From contig JAFQHT010000009.1 of assembly GCA_017397825.1 (NCBI GenBank), positions 1-52,971 of the forward strand: a DNA stretch of 52,971 nucleotides, written 5' to 3'. The DNA is from Bacillota bacterium. Lineage in GTDB: Bacteria; Bacillota; Clostridia; Peptostreptococcales; Anaerovoracaceae. Under the pieces are notes generated by a model that worked only from the letters and a program-made list of their open reading frames with translations, did not search any database and was not told where the DNA came from. Below are positions 7,612 to 16,898 of this stretch, piece after piece. Within the stretch, counting starts at the first letter, position 1. Each line of letters starts with the position of its first letter. A program made the translations under genes and the position numbers.

Positions 7612-8232
7612 TTATTCCTCCTCATACTTTCTGATCAACTCTTCTGCTGTAAAAGTCACTTTGGAATGTTCTGCAACAACGATTGATTTCACTCTCGTAA
7701 CTGCTTCATCCAGTTCACCGTTTACTACGCAGTAATCATATTTTTCAATGAAGGAAAGCTCCTTCAGAGTTTCTCCCAGTCTCATTTCGATGGCTTCAGG
7801 TGTTTCTGTACCTCTTCCGGTCAGACGCTTGCGCAGCACTGACATTGATGGCGGGAGAATAAAGATAAATACGCCGTCAGGGTAGTTTTCCTTAACTTTA
7901 AGGGCGCCCTGAATGTCTATTTCAAGTATTACGTCTATGCCTTTTTCGAGTTTTTCAATGACCGGTGCTTTAGGTGTTCCGTAACGTCTGCCATATACCT
8001 GAGCATGCTCAAGAAAACCGTCATTTTCAATATTTGCAACGAATTCTTCTTCACTGACAAAATAGTAGTGCTTGCCATGAATTTCTCCTTCACGTGGAGC
8101 TCTTGTTGTCATGGAAACGGAAAGCTGAAGGTCAGTCTGATCAAGAAGTGCCTTGCAGATTGTACCCTTGCCCGCACCTGATGGTCCGGATAATATAAAC
8201 AGTTTTCCCGGATGGTTCTTTTCTAAGTTCAT
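7612..8232 (-). CDS. gmk: Guanylate kinase
   Basis: A 206-aa enzyme that converts GMP or dGMP to GDP or dGDP with ATP. The P-loop SGPSGAGKGT lies at about residues 15-24, and the GMP-binding region (TTRAPREGEIHGKHYYFVS, Arg and Tyr contacts) follows at about 42-60. Length is normal for the family. It is followed by rpoZ and has its own predicted promoter in the gap upstream. Confidence 0.97.
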   Translation of the reverse strand: MNLEKNHPGKLFILSGPSGAGKGTICKALLDQTDLQLSVSMTTRAPREGEIHGKHYYFVSEEEFVANIENDGFLEHAQVYGRRYGTPKAPVIEKLEKGIDVILEIDIQGALKVKENYPDGVFIFILPPSMSVLRKRLTGRGTETPEAIEMRLGETLKELSFIEKYDYCVVNGELDEAVTRVKSIVVAEHSKVTFTAEELIRKYEEE

Positions 8233-8266
8233 TGATTACTCCTGTTTTACCTAGTCTTGACAAAAT

Positions 8267-8295
8267 ATTGTAACATATGCAGCAGATTTTTTCAA
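8267..8295 (-). promoter_or_regulatory. Promoter of gmk-rpoZ
   Basis: Minus strand TTGAAA (8295-8290), 17-base spacer, TACAAT (8272-8267), with TG upstream of the -10 box giving an extended -10. It lies between the dehydrogenase stop and the gmk start. Confidence 0.65.
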
Positions 8296-8308
8296 GGAAA
8301 ATCCGAAA

Positions 8309-9256
8309 CTATTTAATGATATTCTGCGGTTTTCCTTCAATAAACGCTGCAATATTTTCAAAAGCAATATTGGCTCTCTTAACCATCGCTTCTTTTGACG
8401 CAAATGCAACGTGAGGAGTCACAACAGTGTTCTTTGAATTAAGCAGCGGATGATCCTGAGGAATAGGCGGTTCCATTTCATAAACGTCAATACATGCGCC
8501 TGCAATTCTTTCCTCATTAAGTGCATCAGCCAGAGCCTGTGAATCAAGAACCGGACCGCGGGCGAGATTGATAAGGATTGCGTTTTTCTTCATAAGAGCA
8601 ATTTTTTCTGCGCTTATCATGCCCTTTGTTTCGCTGTTGTTAGGCATGTGGAGAGAAATGATGTCAGATGTTGCCATCACTTCATCAAGACTCATGTATT
8701 TGATATATGGAATGTCCTTTACAGTACGGCTGTATGCCACAACTTCGCATCCAAAGGCATCAGCGATTTTTGCCACACGGCATCCGATTGCACCTGTTCC
8801 GATGATACCGAAGCGCTTGCCTTCAAGTTCATTACCTACAAGACCGGCCATAGTTCCGCCGTTTCTTACTGCGCTGTCACACTGAGGAAGATTTCTCATA
8901 AGGGAAATCACCATGCCGAATGCCAGATCTGAAACACAGGCAGTTGAATAACCTGCACAGTTACATACCATAATTTCACGTTCTCTGCATGCATCAAGAT
9001 CCACATGGTCCACGCCGGTAAAAGCGATGTCAAGCATTCTGCATTTATCAAAGCCTTTAATTGCCTCGTCTGTAAGCTTTATATTAGTGGAAAGGACAAC
9101 ATCTGCGCCCTTTGCTCTTTCAATCTGTACTGCAGGATCTGCAGAAACTTCGCCGTAGTACACAACTTCCGCGCTGTCACCCAGCTTTGCCTGTGCAATT
9201 TTCATTACTTCTTCTTCAGGAATTCCCAAAGGCTGAATTACTGCAACTTTAATCAT
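8309..9256 (-). CDS. D-isomer-specific 2-hydroxyacid dehydrogenase
   Basis: A 315-aa NAD(P)-dependent dehydrogenase of the phosphoglycerate dehydrogenase/D-lactate dehydrogenase family. The Rossmann motif GIIGTGAIG lies at about residues 148-156. The catalytic set is present: Arg in NLARGPVLD, Glu in DVYEMEPP and His in VTPHVAFAS. It lies between yicC and gmk, the place held by remA (DUF370) in Bacillus, and an AGAGGTGA ribosome site precedes the start. The substrate cannot be told from sequence. A role in making or using 2-hydroxyacids for the dehydratase cluster 12 kb away is possible but unsupported. Confidence 0.85.
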   Translation of the reverse strand: MIKVAVIQPLGIPEEEVMKIAQAKLGDSAEVVYYGEVSADPAVQIERAKGADVVLSTNIKLTDEAIKGFDKCRMLDIAFTGVDHVDLDACREREIMVCNCAGYSTACVSDLAFGMVISLMRNLPQCDSAVRNGGTMAGLVGNELEGKRFGIIGTGAIGCRVAKIADAFGCEVVAYSRTVKDIPYIKYMSLDEVMATSDIISLHMPNNSETKGMISAEKIALMKKNAILINLARGPVLDSQALADALNEERIAGACIDVYEMEPPIPQDHPLLNSKNTVVTPHVAFASKEAMVKRANIAFENIAAFIEGKPQNIIK

Positions 9257-9283
9257 ATTTTCACCTCTATGTTTATTACCTTC

Positions 9284-10168
9284 TTATTCGATATTCTGTA
9301 CCTGTTCTCTGATTTTTTCAATTTCGCTCTTGATATCAAGCATGTGACCTGTAATTGTAATATCATTAGCCTTGGAACCGATAGTGTTTGCTTCTCTGTT
9401 CATTTCCTGAACCAGGAAATCCAGTTTCTTGCCGTCAGGCTGCGTGCTCTTTGTAATGATGTCCTTAAGCTGCACCAGATGGCTGTTAAGTCTTGTGATT
9501 TCTTCATCGATGGCACACTTATCAGCAAAAATGGCTGCTTCTACCAGGATTCTGTCTTCAGGTACCTGAACAGAGTTTCCGATGAGTTCGGTAATTCTTG
9601 CACGGAGCTTTTCTGTATAGTTTGCTGCAACCTGTGGTGCACGCTCTGCAATCTGGTCAAGGATTTCCTTAACATGTGCGCCTTTGGCAATAAGGTCTTC
9701 CGCAAGTTTTTCACCCTCAATGGCTCTCATCTTTTCAAGATTTGCAGCGGCTTCTGCCACAGGCACCAGAATTGCCTTAGTGATTTCTTCCTCGTCTTCA
9801 ACGTCAGGAATTGCCTTCATAACGTCAGGAAGAGTAGAAAGGAACTGAAGTGTAATATCTCCGCCCACATCAAATGTTTCACGGAGCTCCATAAGGTTGT
9901 CGTAGTACTGCTTGGCAACCATGGTATTAAGCTTGATATTAACATCATTTTCAGTGATGTTTTCAACCATGATGGACACATCCACCTTACCACGTCTGAT
10001 TCTGTCCTTGACAGCATTCTTCACCTTATCTTCTGCAAAGCCATATCTGCGCGGCATCTTGATGCTTATATCAAAATATCTGTGATTTACTGATTTGATT
10101 TCTACGATGATATTACGCTTACCATCTGAATATTCGGCTCTGCCGAAACCTGTCATGCTTTTTATCAT
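9284..10168 (-). CDS. yicC: YicC/YloC-family endoribonuclease
   Basis: A 294-aa protein that starts with the family hallmark MIKSMTGFGRAE; it has the central NHRYFDISIKMPRR segment and the C-terminal domain with LDFLVQEMNREANTIGSKA. YicC proteins are reported to act as RNases. The gene opens the leftward run yicC - dehydrogenase - gmk - rpoZ and has a clear promoter at 10244-10216. Confidence 0.92.
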   Translation of the reverse strand: MIKSMTGFGRAEYSDGKRNIIVEIKSVNHRYFDISIKMPRRYGFAEDKVKNAVKDRIRRGKVDVSIMVENITENDVNIKLNTMVAKQYYDNLMELRETFDVGGDITLQFLSTLPDVMKAIPDVEDEEEITKAILVPVAEAAANLEKMRAIEGEKLAEDLIAKGAHVKEILDQIAERAPQVAANYTEKLRARITELIGNSVQVPEDRILVEAAIFADKCAIDEEITRLNSHLVQLKDIITKSTQPDGKKLDFLVQEMNREANTIGSKANDITITGHMLDIKSEIEKIREQVQNIE

Positions 10169-10215
10169 ACCGCTTTTCTACCTCTCAATCTAAATTTTCG
10201 TATGATTACCGTTTG

Positions 10216-10244
10216 ATTGTACATGAAAACAGGCAGAATTTCAA
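10216..10244 (-). promoter_or_regulatory. Promoter of yicC
   Basis: Minus strand TTGAAA (10244-10239), 17-base spacer, TACAAT (10221-10216), about 50 bases upstream of the yicC start and divergent from the rqcH promoter. Confidence 0.65.
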
Positions 10245-10272
10245 GTGGCGGAGTATAGTTTGCTGTCAACAC

Positions 10273-10301
10273 TGGAAAAATCCCCGGATATGGTGTATAA
10301 T
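10273..10301 (+). promoter_or_regulatory. Promoter of rqcH
   Basis: TGGAAA (10273-10278), 17-base spacer, TATAAT (10296-10301). A ribosome site AAGGAG precedes the ATG at 10344. Confidence 0.55.
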
Positions 10302-10343
10302 CAAACAGTATACAGACAGCGAATTCAATATTAAGGAGAAATT

Positions 10344-12059
10344 ATGGCATACGACGGTATAGTTACCTGCGCCATGGCACAGGAACTGAACGAAAAAATA
10401 TATATGGGCAAAATTGAAAAGGTTTATCAGCCGGAAGCTGACGAACTTGTTTTTGTGATACACTCAAAAACCGGCAAACACAGACTTTTTGCATCGGCAG
10501 GTTCTGCCCATGCACGCGTGCACTTTATCAGTGAAAACCCGGTAAATCCGCCTGCTCCTCTTTCTTTCTGCATGCTGCTCCGTAAGCATCTTCAGGGCGG
10601 GCGTATCATCGGCATAGACCAGAAAGATTCCGAGCGAATCATTGAAATTTCAGTGGAAACCATGAATGAACTGGGCTTTTCAGTGTCCAAGAAGATTATC
10701 TTTGAAATCATGGGCAAGCACAGCAATATAATCATAACTGACATTGCCACCGGGAAAATCATCGATTCAATCAAGCGTGTTTCCTTCGATGTAAACCGTG
10801 TGCGTCAGATTCTTCCTGGCATGATTTATCAGTACCCTCCGGCACAGGACAAGATTCCTTTTAAGGAAATCAGTGCAGACCAGCTCTGCAGCCTGGCTGC
10901 CGACGGCAGGACAATCTTAAGAAGTGTGGGCGGTATCTCCCCTGCCTTTGCGGACCAGCTGGCCCTCTATGAAGGTGAAGCACGCTGGGAATATTTCCGT
11001 GATGTGGTGGATGAAGTGGACTATGGCCCGCTGAAGATGCCCCGCGTCTATACTGATGCAGAAGGCAAACCTGTGGAATTCTACCCGGTTGCCCTGACTG
11101 ACTTTGAAGAAAGCTGCACTTCAGCTGAATTCAGTGACATGAGTTCTGCGCTGGAATTTTACTTTGGAAAGAAAGAATCCTCCAATCAGGGCCGTCAGAA
11201 ATCCCACGACCTGATCAAGTCAGTTTCCGCATCTCTGGACAAAATGTATCTCAAGAAAAAACGTCTTTCCGAAGATCTGCTCAAGGCCGAAAACTCAGAA
11301 GACCTCAGACTTTACGGTGAGTTTCTCACTGCAAACATGCACCTGATAAAACCGGGCATGAAAACCGTGGAAGTTATGAACTACTACGACGGCACTATGG
11401 TAAACATTCCTCTGGACGTAAAAGCTTCACCTGCAAAAAACGCCCAGCTTTACTTCAAAAAATATGGCAAGTCCAAGACTGCCATCAAGGAAAAACAGAT
11501 TCAGCTGGTAGAAAATGATTCTGAAATCCAGTATCTTGAATCAGTACTTTCCTACCTCGAAAATACAGACAGCGTAGGGGAAATCGAATCTCTCAGAAGC
11601 GAGCTTGTGGAAACAGGCTACGTCCGCCGCCGCAAGCAGGCCGGTGGCTTCCGCGAAAAGAAATACAGACCGCAGCCACACAAGTATACCCTCAGCAACG
11701 GCATGACAGTTCTTGTGGGCCGCAACAATAAAGAAAACGATATTCTGACCACCAAGACTGCAGCCAATAAGGACCTGTGGCTTCACACCAAGGATATTCC
11801 TGGCTCCCATGTCATCGTCCAGACAGGTGGTGTGGATATTGAAGAAGATGAAACTGCAATCTTCGAGGCTGCTGCTATTGCCGCATATCACAGCAAAGGC
11901 CGTACATCAGAAAACGTACCTGTAGACTATGTCCTTGCAAAATACGTAAAGAAGCCGGCCGGCTCCAAACCAGGCATGGTAATCTTTACAAACAACAGAA
12001 CAGTATGGGTCAACCCTGGACTGCCTGAAACTCAGCAGGAAACCAACCCGCAGGAATAA
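10344..12059 (+). CDS. rqcH: RqcH, ribosome-associated quality control factor (NFACT family)
   Basis: A 571-aa protein that in Bacillus subtilis binds stalled 50S subunits and adds C-terminal alanine tails to the blocked peptide, marking it for proteolysis. The NFACT-N domain covers roughly residues 1-200 (conserved PLSFCMLLRKHLQGGRI), a long coiled-coil lies at about 280-430, and the NFACT-R domain has the hallmark DLWLHTKDIPGSHVI. The C-terminus is Pro/Gln/Glu rich. It stands alone with its own promoter and terminator, which is common. Confidence 0.94.
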   Translation: MAYDGIVTCAMAQELNEKIYMGKIEKVYQPEADELVFVIHSKTGKHRLFASAGSAHARVHFISENPVNPPAPLSFCMLLRKHLQGGRIIGIDQKDSERIIEISVETMNELGFSVSKKIIFEIMGKHSNIIITDIATGKIIDSIKRVSFDVNRVRQILPGMIYQYPPAQDKIPFKEISADQLCSLAADGRTILRSVGGISPAFADQLALYEGEARWEYFRDVVDEVDYGPLKMPRVYTDAEGKPVEFYPVALTDFEESCTSAEFSDMSSALEFYFGKKESSNQGRQKSHDLIKSVSASLDKMYLKKKRLSEDLLKAENSEDLRLYGEFLTANMHLIKPGMKTVEVMNYYDGTMVNIPLDVKASPAKNAQLYFKKYGKSKTAIKEKQIQLVENDSEIQYLESVLSYLENTDSVGEIESLRSELVETGYVRRRKQAGGFREKKYRPQPHKYTLSNGMTVLVGRNNKENDILTTKTAANKDLWLHTKDIPGSHVIVQTGGVDIEEDETAIFEAAAIAAYHSKGRTSENVPVDYVLAKYVKKPAGSKPGMVIFTNNRTVWVNPGLPETQQETNPQE

Positions 12060-12072
12060 CAGCAAAAACCAC

Positions 12073-12107
12073 AAAAGCTGATGCAGAACATCTGCACCAG
12101 CTTTTTT
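12073..12107. terminator. Bidirectional terminator between rqcH and the SDR gene
   Basis: AAAAGCTG...GCAGA (12073-12087) pairs with TCTGC...CAGCTTTT (12091-12104) and is followed by a T-run. The two flanking genes converge here. Confidence 0.8.
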
Positions 12108-12121
12108 AATTACACAACTTA

Positions 12122-12865
12122 TTATGCCATGTAAAGTCCGCCGTTTACATCCAGGAACACACCTGTGATGAAGTTGGAGTTAGGTGAAGCAAGGAAGAGG
12201 ATTGCATGGGCAATATCAATAGGTTCGCCTCTTCTTCCAACAAGGAAGTTTTCACCACTTACCTTTGCAGGGTCAAAATCTTTAATCATTGCAGTACTTG
12301 TAGGTCCCGGGAATACGCAGTTTGCGTAGATTCCATACTTAGCACCAAGCTTGGCAATGCAGCGGTTAAAGTTTCCTACTGCAGCCTTGGATGCGGAATA
12401 GTGAGGACCTGCCTGAACACCGGCACTTCTTCCTGCAACAGAGCTTACGTTTACAATCTTACCGTATTTATTCAGTTTCATCTTTTCGTAAACAGCCTGA
12501 GTAATCAGGAAAGTACCTTTTACGTTTATATCAAACATCTGGTCCCACTCTTCTTCAGAAATATCTTCAAAAAGTGTAACTCTTGTAATTGCTGCACATG
12601 TAACCAGAATATCGATTCTTCCGTGTTTTTCATATACTTTTTCAACGCCTGCTGTAACGCTTGTCTTGTCAGTTACATTACAATTTATAATATCGTTTTC
12701 TTCGTCATCAGGAGCAAGGTCAAAAGCATATACTTTTGCACCATGTGCTCTGAAAAGGTCAGCAGTAACCTTTCCAATGCCGCCTGCACCGCCTGTAATA
12801 ATCGCAACCTGTCCTGTAAGATCCGCTTCGCCGCTAAGAGGAGCTACTACTTGATTTTCAGCCAT
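12122..12865 (-). CDS. Short-chain dehydrogenase/reductase (SDR)
   Basis: A 247-aa NAD(P)-dependent oxidoreductase of the classical SDR type. The cofactor motif TGGAGGIGK is at about residues 24-32, NVSSVAG carries the catalytic Ser, YSASK carries the catalytic Tyr and Lys, and the C-terminal GVFLDVNGGLYMA is typical. The ATG at 12865 is chosen because an AAAGGAG site sits 7 bases before it; the upstream TTG would overlap that site. It lies 66 bases after the ABC permease gene in the same direction. It may act on a sugar alcohol, hydroxyacid or acyl intermediate; the sequence does not say which. Confidence 0.85.
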   Translation of the reverse strand: MAENQVVAPLSGEADLTGQVAIITGGAGGIGKVTADLFRAHGAKVYAFDLAPDDEENDIINCNVTDKTSVTAGVEKVYEKHGRIDILVTCAAITRVTLFEDISEEEWDQMFDINVKGTFLITQAVYEKMKLNKYGKIVNVSSVAGRSAGVQAGPHYSASKAAVGNFNRCIAKLGAKYGIYANCVFPGPTSTAMIKDFDPAKVSGENFLVGRRGEPIDIAHAILFLASPNSNFITGVFLDVNGGLYMA

Positions 12866-12931
12866 TGAGATTTCTCCTTTCAAGTAAATAAAATAAACTG
12901 ATTTAAGTTTACTACATTACTGCCAAAAAGT

Positions 12932-14293
12932 CTACTCCCTCTTTATCGCTTCAAGCGCAGAAATCTTAACTGCCTTATTTGCCGGATAATATCCTGACGC
13001 CACGCCCACGAATATGGAAAAGGCAATGGCAAACAGAATAAGCCCCGGTGAAATAACTGAAATTCTCGTGATTCCTTCACCACCCAGAAGTGCATCGACA
13101 AATGCCTGTCCAGTCAGTCCGGCAGAAAGTGTTCCCATGGCGACCAGATTTATACCCACAGATATTATCAGGCTGAATATTATACCCATGATACCGCCGA
13201 TCAGGCCGATTGAACCTGCCTCCATAAGGAACATGAGCCTTATATCCTTTACATAGCAGCCCAGCGCCTTCATAATACCTATTTCACGGGTACGTTCAGA
13301 GATTGACATTACCATGGTATTAGTAATCCCGATGGCCGCTACAAAAAGAGAAATAGCACCAAGGCCGCCCAGCATGAGCTGTACCTGACGGGCACTCTTT
13401 TCCATGCTTTCACGCATACTTTCCATGGAATATGTATAGAATCCCAGTCCTGAAATTTCCTCTTCAATGGCAGTCACCAGACTGATGTCCTCTGCCTTGA
13501 CCAGGATTGTTGAGTAAGTCAGCTTCGGATCTGCCTCGCCCTTTACATCTTTTATCAGGGCTTTCATGTTATCAATGCTCATCATGATTCCTTCAGAGGT
13601 TTCCCAGCCTTTGCCGTAATCCTCCTTAGTAAGGCCGGTAATTTTCATGGTCTTGCGGTGAACGGATTCTGTACCGTCATTCGCAGTTATTTCAAGAGTT
13701 ACCGGGGTTTTAAGAATATCAAAAAACGGTTCGGGCATCTCCAATTCGTTACCGTTTTCGTCATAAATGTCCCAGCGGTCAACCATGTTATAACCTTCAG
13801 GCATCAGCGAATCGTAGAAATTGTACGCAAGGTACTGGCCACCTACAGCCTCATCTGGTCTGGCAGCAGGATACTTTCCATCAATCAGTTCAAATCCCAT
13901 GGCCTCCATGGCGTCAGTGTCAAGCCCTACAATATTGGACCAGTCGCAGTAATAACGGTCGTTGATACCGGCTTTCAGACTTACCGAAAAATCTCCCAGG
14001 CTGGCTTTAGGCATAACCGCTGCAACCCCTGCGATGTTTCTGAAAGTTTCCACAGTAACATCGTCCAGCTTTGCAGCATCATCACTGCCGTACTGCTGTG
14101 AAACTTCAATTACTGAAAGATCGCCCATTTCAGCCAGCATCTGGTCCTGGGACTCCTTCATCCCAACACCGATGGAAACCATTACAATAATAGATGTGCA
14201 GCCGATGAACACACCGAGTACGGTGAGAAAGGTCCTGCCTTTTCGCCGCTTCAGGTTGTCAGTACACATTTTAAGAATGTCAGAGAAACTCAT
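12932..14293 (-). CDS. MacB/FtsX-type ABC transporter permease
   Basis: A 453-aa permease. One N-terminal membrane helix (about residues 25-45, LTVLGVFIGCTSIIVMVSI) is followed by a large extracytoplasmic MacB-type core domain (about 50-300) and three C-terminal helices with the FtsX signature SERTREIGIMKALG. These transporters usually move peptides, lipoproteins or drugs, or pass mechanical force, rather than import solutes. The ATG directly follows the stop of the surface-protein gene, and the matching ATPase is just upstream of that gene. The substrate is unknown. Confidence 0.87.
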   Translation of the reverse strand: MSFSDILKMCTDNLKRRKGRTFLTVLGVFIGCTSIIVMVSIGVGMKESQDQMLAEMGDLSVIEVSQQYGSDDAAKLDDVTVETFRNIAGVAAVMPKASLGDFSVSLKAGINDRYYCDWSNIVGLDTDAMEAMGFELIDGKYPAARPDEAVGGQYLAYNFYDSLMPEGYNMVDRWDIYDENGNELEMPEPFFDILKTPVTLEITANDGTESVHRKTMKITGLTKEDYGKGWETSEGIMMSIDNMKALIKDVKGEADPKLTYSTILVKAEDISLVTAIEEEISGLGFYTYSMESMRESMEKSARQVQLMLGGLGAISLFVAAIGITNTMVMSISERTREIGIMKALGCYVKDIRLMFLMEAGSIGLIGGIMGIIFSLIISVGINLVAMGTLSAGLTGQAFVDALLGGEGITRISVISPGLILFAIAFSIFVGVASGYYPANKAVKISALEAIKRE

Positions 14294-16093
14294 TTACTGT
14301 CCCTCCTTCCTCTTTTCCAAAGATGTTTCTGAAGATGCCTGCTCTTCCGGAGAAGCTTCATCCTCTTCATCCCAGCTTTCCCACATCTGAGCTTCTTTTT
14401 TAGATTTGGCAGCTTTTCTTTTTTTTCGGATTATGATGGCTGAAATGGCTGCCAGAACTACTGCCACGCCTCCTATAAGCTTCCATGGAACTGTGCTTTC
14501 CTGCTCTGGCTCAATAATCGGTTCATCAAAACCGGGGTCATAAATTTCCATCTGCTCAACTGTAATTGACACAGGGAAAAGCATTTCTTTCTCCTGGCCG
14601 TTTGCATCTTCATAAACTACTTTAATTGTGAATTCTGCTTCTCCCGGTTCTGACGGTGTTACCGCAAAGGCCATGGTTCCACTTCGTCCAGCCTCTATAT
14701 TTCCAAGGTTCTGAACAGGCGTGATAGTGTCAATACCTTCAACTCTTGCTTCCAGATTATTGACCGGACTCTTACCTTTGTTTACATAGTTCATCATAAT
14801 GTTCAGTTCTTCTCCGGCATAAACCATAACAGGCACAGTCGGAGAAGTAATCTCAAATCGGTCAGGCTGGTATACAGGCACTGTTATTTTCACATCTGAA
14901 GATGCCGATATACGTTTCCGATTGTCCACATACTCATATTTAAAATTTATCATCACAGGTTCGGCACCGTTGGCGAGAGTCTGAAGTGCTTTCATAGGCA
15001 CACTGACACGCTTTTCGCCGCCCGCCTCAATTTCATCAAAATATATTGTGTTTGCTGCACCATTGATGGTAAAAGATGTCCCGCCGTCAACGGTTACAAC
15101 TACATTTTCCACATCCAGGTTTTCGCTGGTATTTGTGAATCTGAAACCCAGAGTAAAATTATTTCCTGCTGCAACAGAGGAACCGCCGTAGCTGAACTGT
15201 CCTACGATGAGGTTTGGTACAGGGCTTTCCACATCAGTTGTTTCAGGTTCTTTTTCTTTCTTTACGTTGGCCGGAATAATCACCCGGCCGCTGCCGCTGC
15301 CTTCAGCTGTTGTCACACGGTTAAAATACTGGAACTTTACTTCCGCATCTATGTACTGAACCTGACTTGAAATTTCATCAAGAGCACGTATTTTTACATC
15401 TATACTTTCTGTCTTTCCTGGTGCAATCGTCTTCAGTTGATACATGGAGGCTGTTCCTGTCATCATGAGATAATCTGACGGAGTAAAAGAAATCACCGGC
15501 GATGTCATGGACGTGCTGCCTATATTCTGCACATTGACTGTCACTGTCATCTCTTCTCCTGCGCTGATGTTTGCAGGAAGCTCTCCCCTGCTGATAATCA
15601 TCATCGGTGCTGCTACCGGATCGGGTACATAAGGTTCCGGCTCCTCGTATACAGGCTCTTCGTATTCCTTGCACTCAACTATATTTATTTCCAGATTTTC
15701 ATAAGGCGCAGACGTTCCGACATAACCTACCATCAGTTTAAGACTATTTCCTGTGCCTTTGTACTTTGCTCCGGAAACAGATACATCAAACTCAAGCTGG
15801 CCTGATACTGAATTTACCAGTGCAACATCAATTCTTCCGCCTTCAAAACTGTCCACTACTCTTGTTACATCAAGAAAACCAGCAGAAACATCCGATGCTG
15901 TTATTCCGGTATGTTTTATACGAGCGCTTATATTTACAATGTCCCCTTTGTTAACATTTGCATCATCAACAGTATAACTTATCACCACCGGACTGCCGCT
16001 GCTTTCTTCCGATGCATATCCTGCTGCTGATAAAGAAAACAACATGGACAGAACCATGGTCAAAACTAAACACTTTCTGAATAACTTTTTCAT
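14294..16093 (-). CDS. Secreted, membrane-anchored protein with CARDB-like repeats
   Basis: A 599-aa protein with a signal peptide (residues 1-28, KKLFRKCLVLTMVLSMLF) and repeated beta-rich modules of the CARDB/COG1361 kind (for example ISAGEEMTVTVNVQNIG near residue 180 and VYAGEELNIMMNYVNKGKS further on). A Pro/Glu stretch lies at about 150-165. A C-terminal membrane helix (about 538-557) is followed by a basic then acidic cytoplasmic tail. It lies between the ATPase and permease of a MacB-like system and overlaps the ATPase frame by ATGA, so it probably acts as the outer partner of that system. No enzyme motif is seen. Confidence 0.8.
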   Translation of the reverse strand: MKKLFRKCLVLTMVLSMLFSLSAAGYASEESSGSPVVISYTVDDANVNKGDIVNISARIKHTGITASDVSAGFLDVTRVVDSFEGGRIDVALVNSVSGQLEFDVSVSGAKYKGTGNSLKLMVGYVGTSAPYENLEINIVECKEYEEPVYEEPEPYVPDPVAAPMMIISRGELPANISAGEEMTVTVNVQNIGSTSMTSPVISFTPSDYLMMTGTASMYQLKTIAPGKTESIDVKIRALDEISSQVQYIDAEVKFQYFNRVTTAEGSGSGRVIIPANVKKEKEPETTDVESPVPNLIVGQFSYGGSSVAAGNNFTLGFRFTNTSENLDVENVVVTVDGGTSFTINGAANTIYFDEIEAGGEKRVSVPMKALQTLANGAEPVMINFKYEYVDNRKRISASSDVKITVPVYQPDRFEITSPTVPVMVYAGEELNIMMNYVNKGKSPVNNLEARVEGIDTITPVQNLGNIEAGRSGTMAFAVTPSEPGEAEFTIKVVYEDANGQEKEMLFPVSITVEQMEIYDPGFDEPIIEPEQESTVPWKLIGGVAVVLAAISAIIIRKKRKAAKSKKEAQMWESWDEEDEASPEEQASSETSLEKRKEGQ

Positions 16094-16185
16094 ATGACTT
16101 CCCCTTTGCTTTGCTGTAAATTATTTTCTGTCCTGACGTCGCTTACAATCTCTCCGTCAATAAGAGTCACTATGCGGTCTGCATA

Positions 16186-16833
16186 TTATGTCATTTCCGG
16201 GTCGTGGGACACCAGCACTATGGTCTGGTGGAACTTCCTCGCAAATTTCCTTATCATTGCCATAACTTCCTTGGTAGTTTTCGAGTCCAGGTTGCCCGTA
16301 GGCTCGTCTGCAAAAACTATGTCAGGCCGCGTTATGAAGGCTCTTGCTATACCTGCTCGCTGCTGCTGGCCGCCGGACATCTGCCCCGGAAAGTGATGAA
16401 TTCTGTCTTTGAGACCAACTCTTGCCAGCATTTTCATCGCTTCCCGCTCGCGGATATCTTTTGGCATACCCCTGAACATGAGCGGCATGGCTACATTTTC
16501 CAGTGCCGTCAGCTCCGGCAGCAGGTTGTATGACTGAAACACGAACCCCACATGCCTCTGTCTGAAAGCCGCAAGCTGATTTTCATCAAGCAGGGACACA
16601 GGCACTCCCCCTATAAGCACCTGGCCCCTTGTAGGTTTTTCGAGACCGGCAAGCTGGTTCAGCAGCGTACTTTTGCCTGAACCGGATGTGCCGAAAATGC
16701 AGCATATTTCACCCCTGTAAACAGAAAGGTTGATGTCCCGGAGGGCAACAACCTTTTCCTGCCCCATAATGTATTCTTTCCGAAGTTTTTTTACCTGGAT
16801 AACAGGTTTTTCTCTTGCAAAAGTTTCTCTCAT
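16186..16833 (-). CDS. MacB-type ABC transporter ATPase, reading frame closed early by in-frame TAA
   Basis: A 215-aa ATPase. Walker A is GTSGSGKST, the Q-loop follows in VFQSYNLLPE, the signature is MSGGQQQR, Walker B is DIVFADEP and the H-loop is VLVSHDPE. The frame stops at TAA (16188-16186) immediately after SHDPEMT. Reading on through that codon gives 31 more codons (YADRIVTLIDGEIV...), exactly the missing family C-terminus, and ends at a TGA at 16092-16090 that overlaps the next start codon as ATGA. The start at 16833 has an AAAGGAG site. The core ATPase motifs are intact, so the short form may work. A recent nonsense mutation, a base error and readthrough are all possible. Confidence 0.85.
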   Translation of the reverse strand: MRETFAREKPVIQVKKLRKEYIMGQEKVVALRDINLSVYRGEICCIFGTSGSGKSTLLNQLAGLEKPTRGQVLIGGVPVSLLDENQLAAFRQRHVGFVFQSYNLLPELTALENVAMPLMFRGMPKDIREREAMKMLARVGLKDRIHHFPGQMSGGQQQRAGIARAFITRPDIVFADEPTGNLDSKTTKEVMAMIRKFARKFHQTIVLVSHDPEMT

Positions 16834-16898
16834 AGTCCAAACTCCTTTCTGCAAGAAAAATATTACTACTTCAATCTTTCAATACTATTAAGGGAATC

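Noticed and set aside
9005-10093. Long plus-strand open frame (362 codons) opposite yicC
   Set aside because: It lies wholly within the yicC and dehydrogenase genes on the other strand, is Cys/Phe/His rich with no domain, and has no ribosome site; it is a shadow frame.
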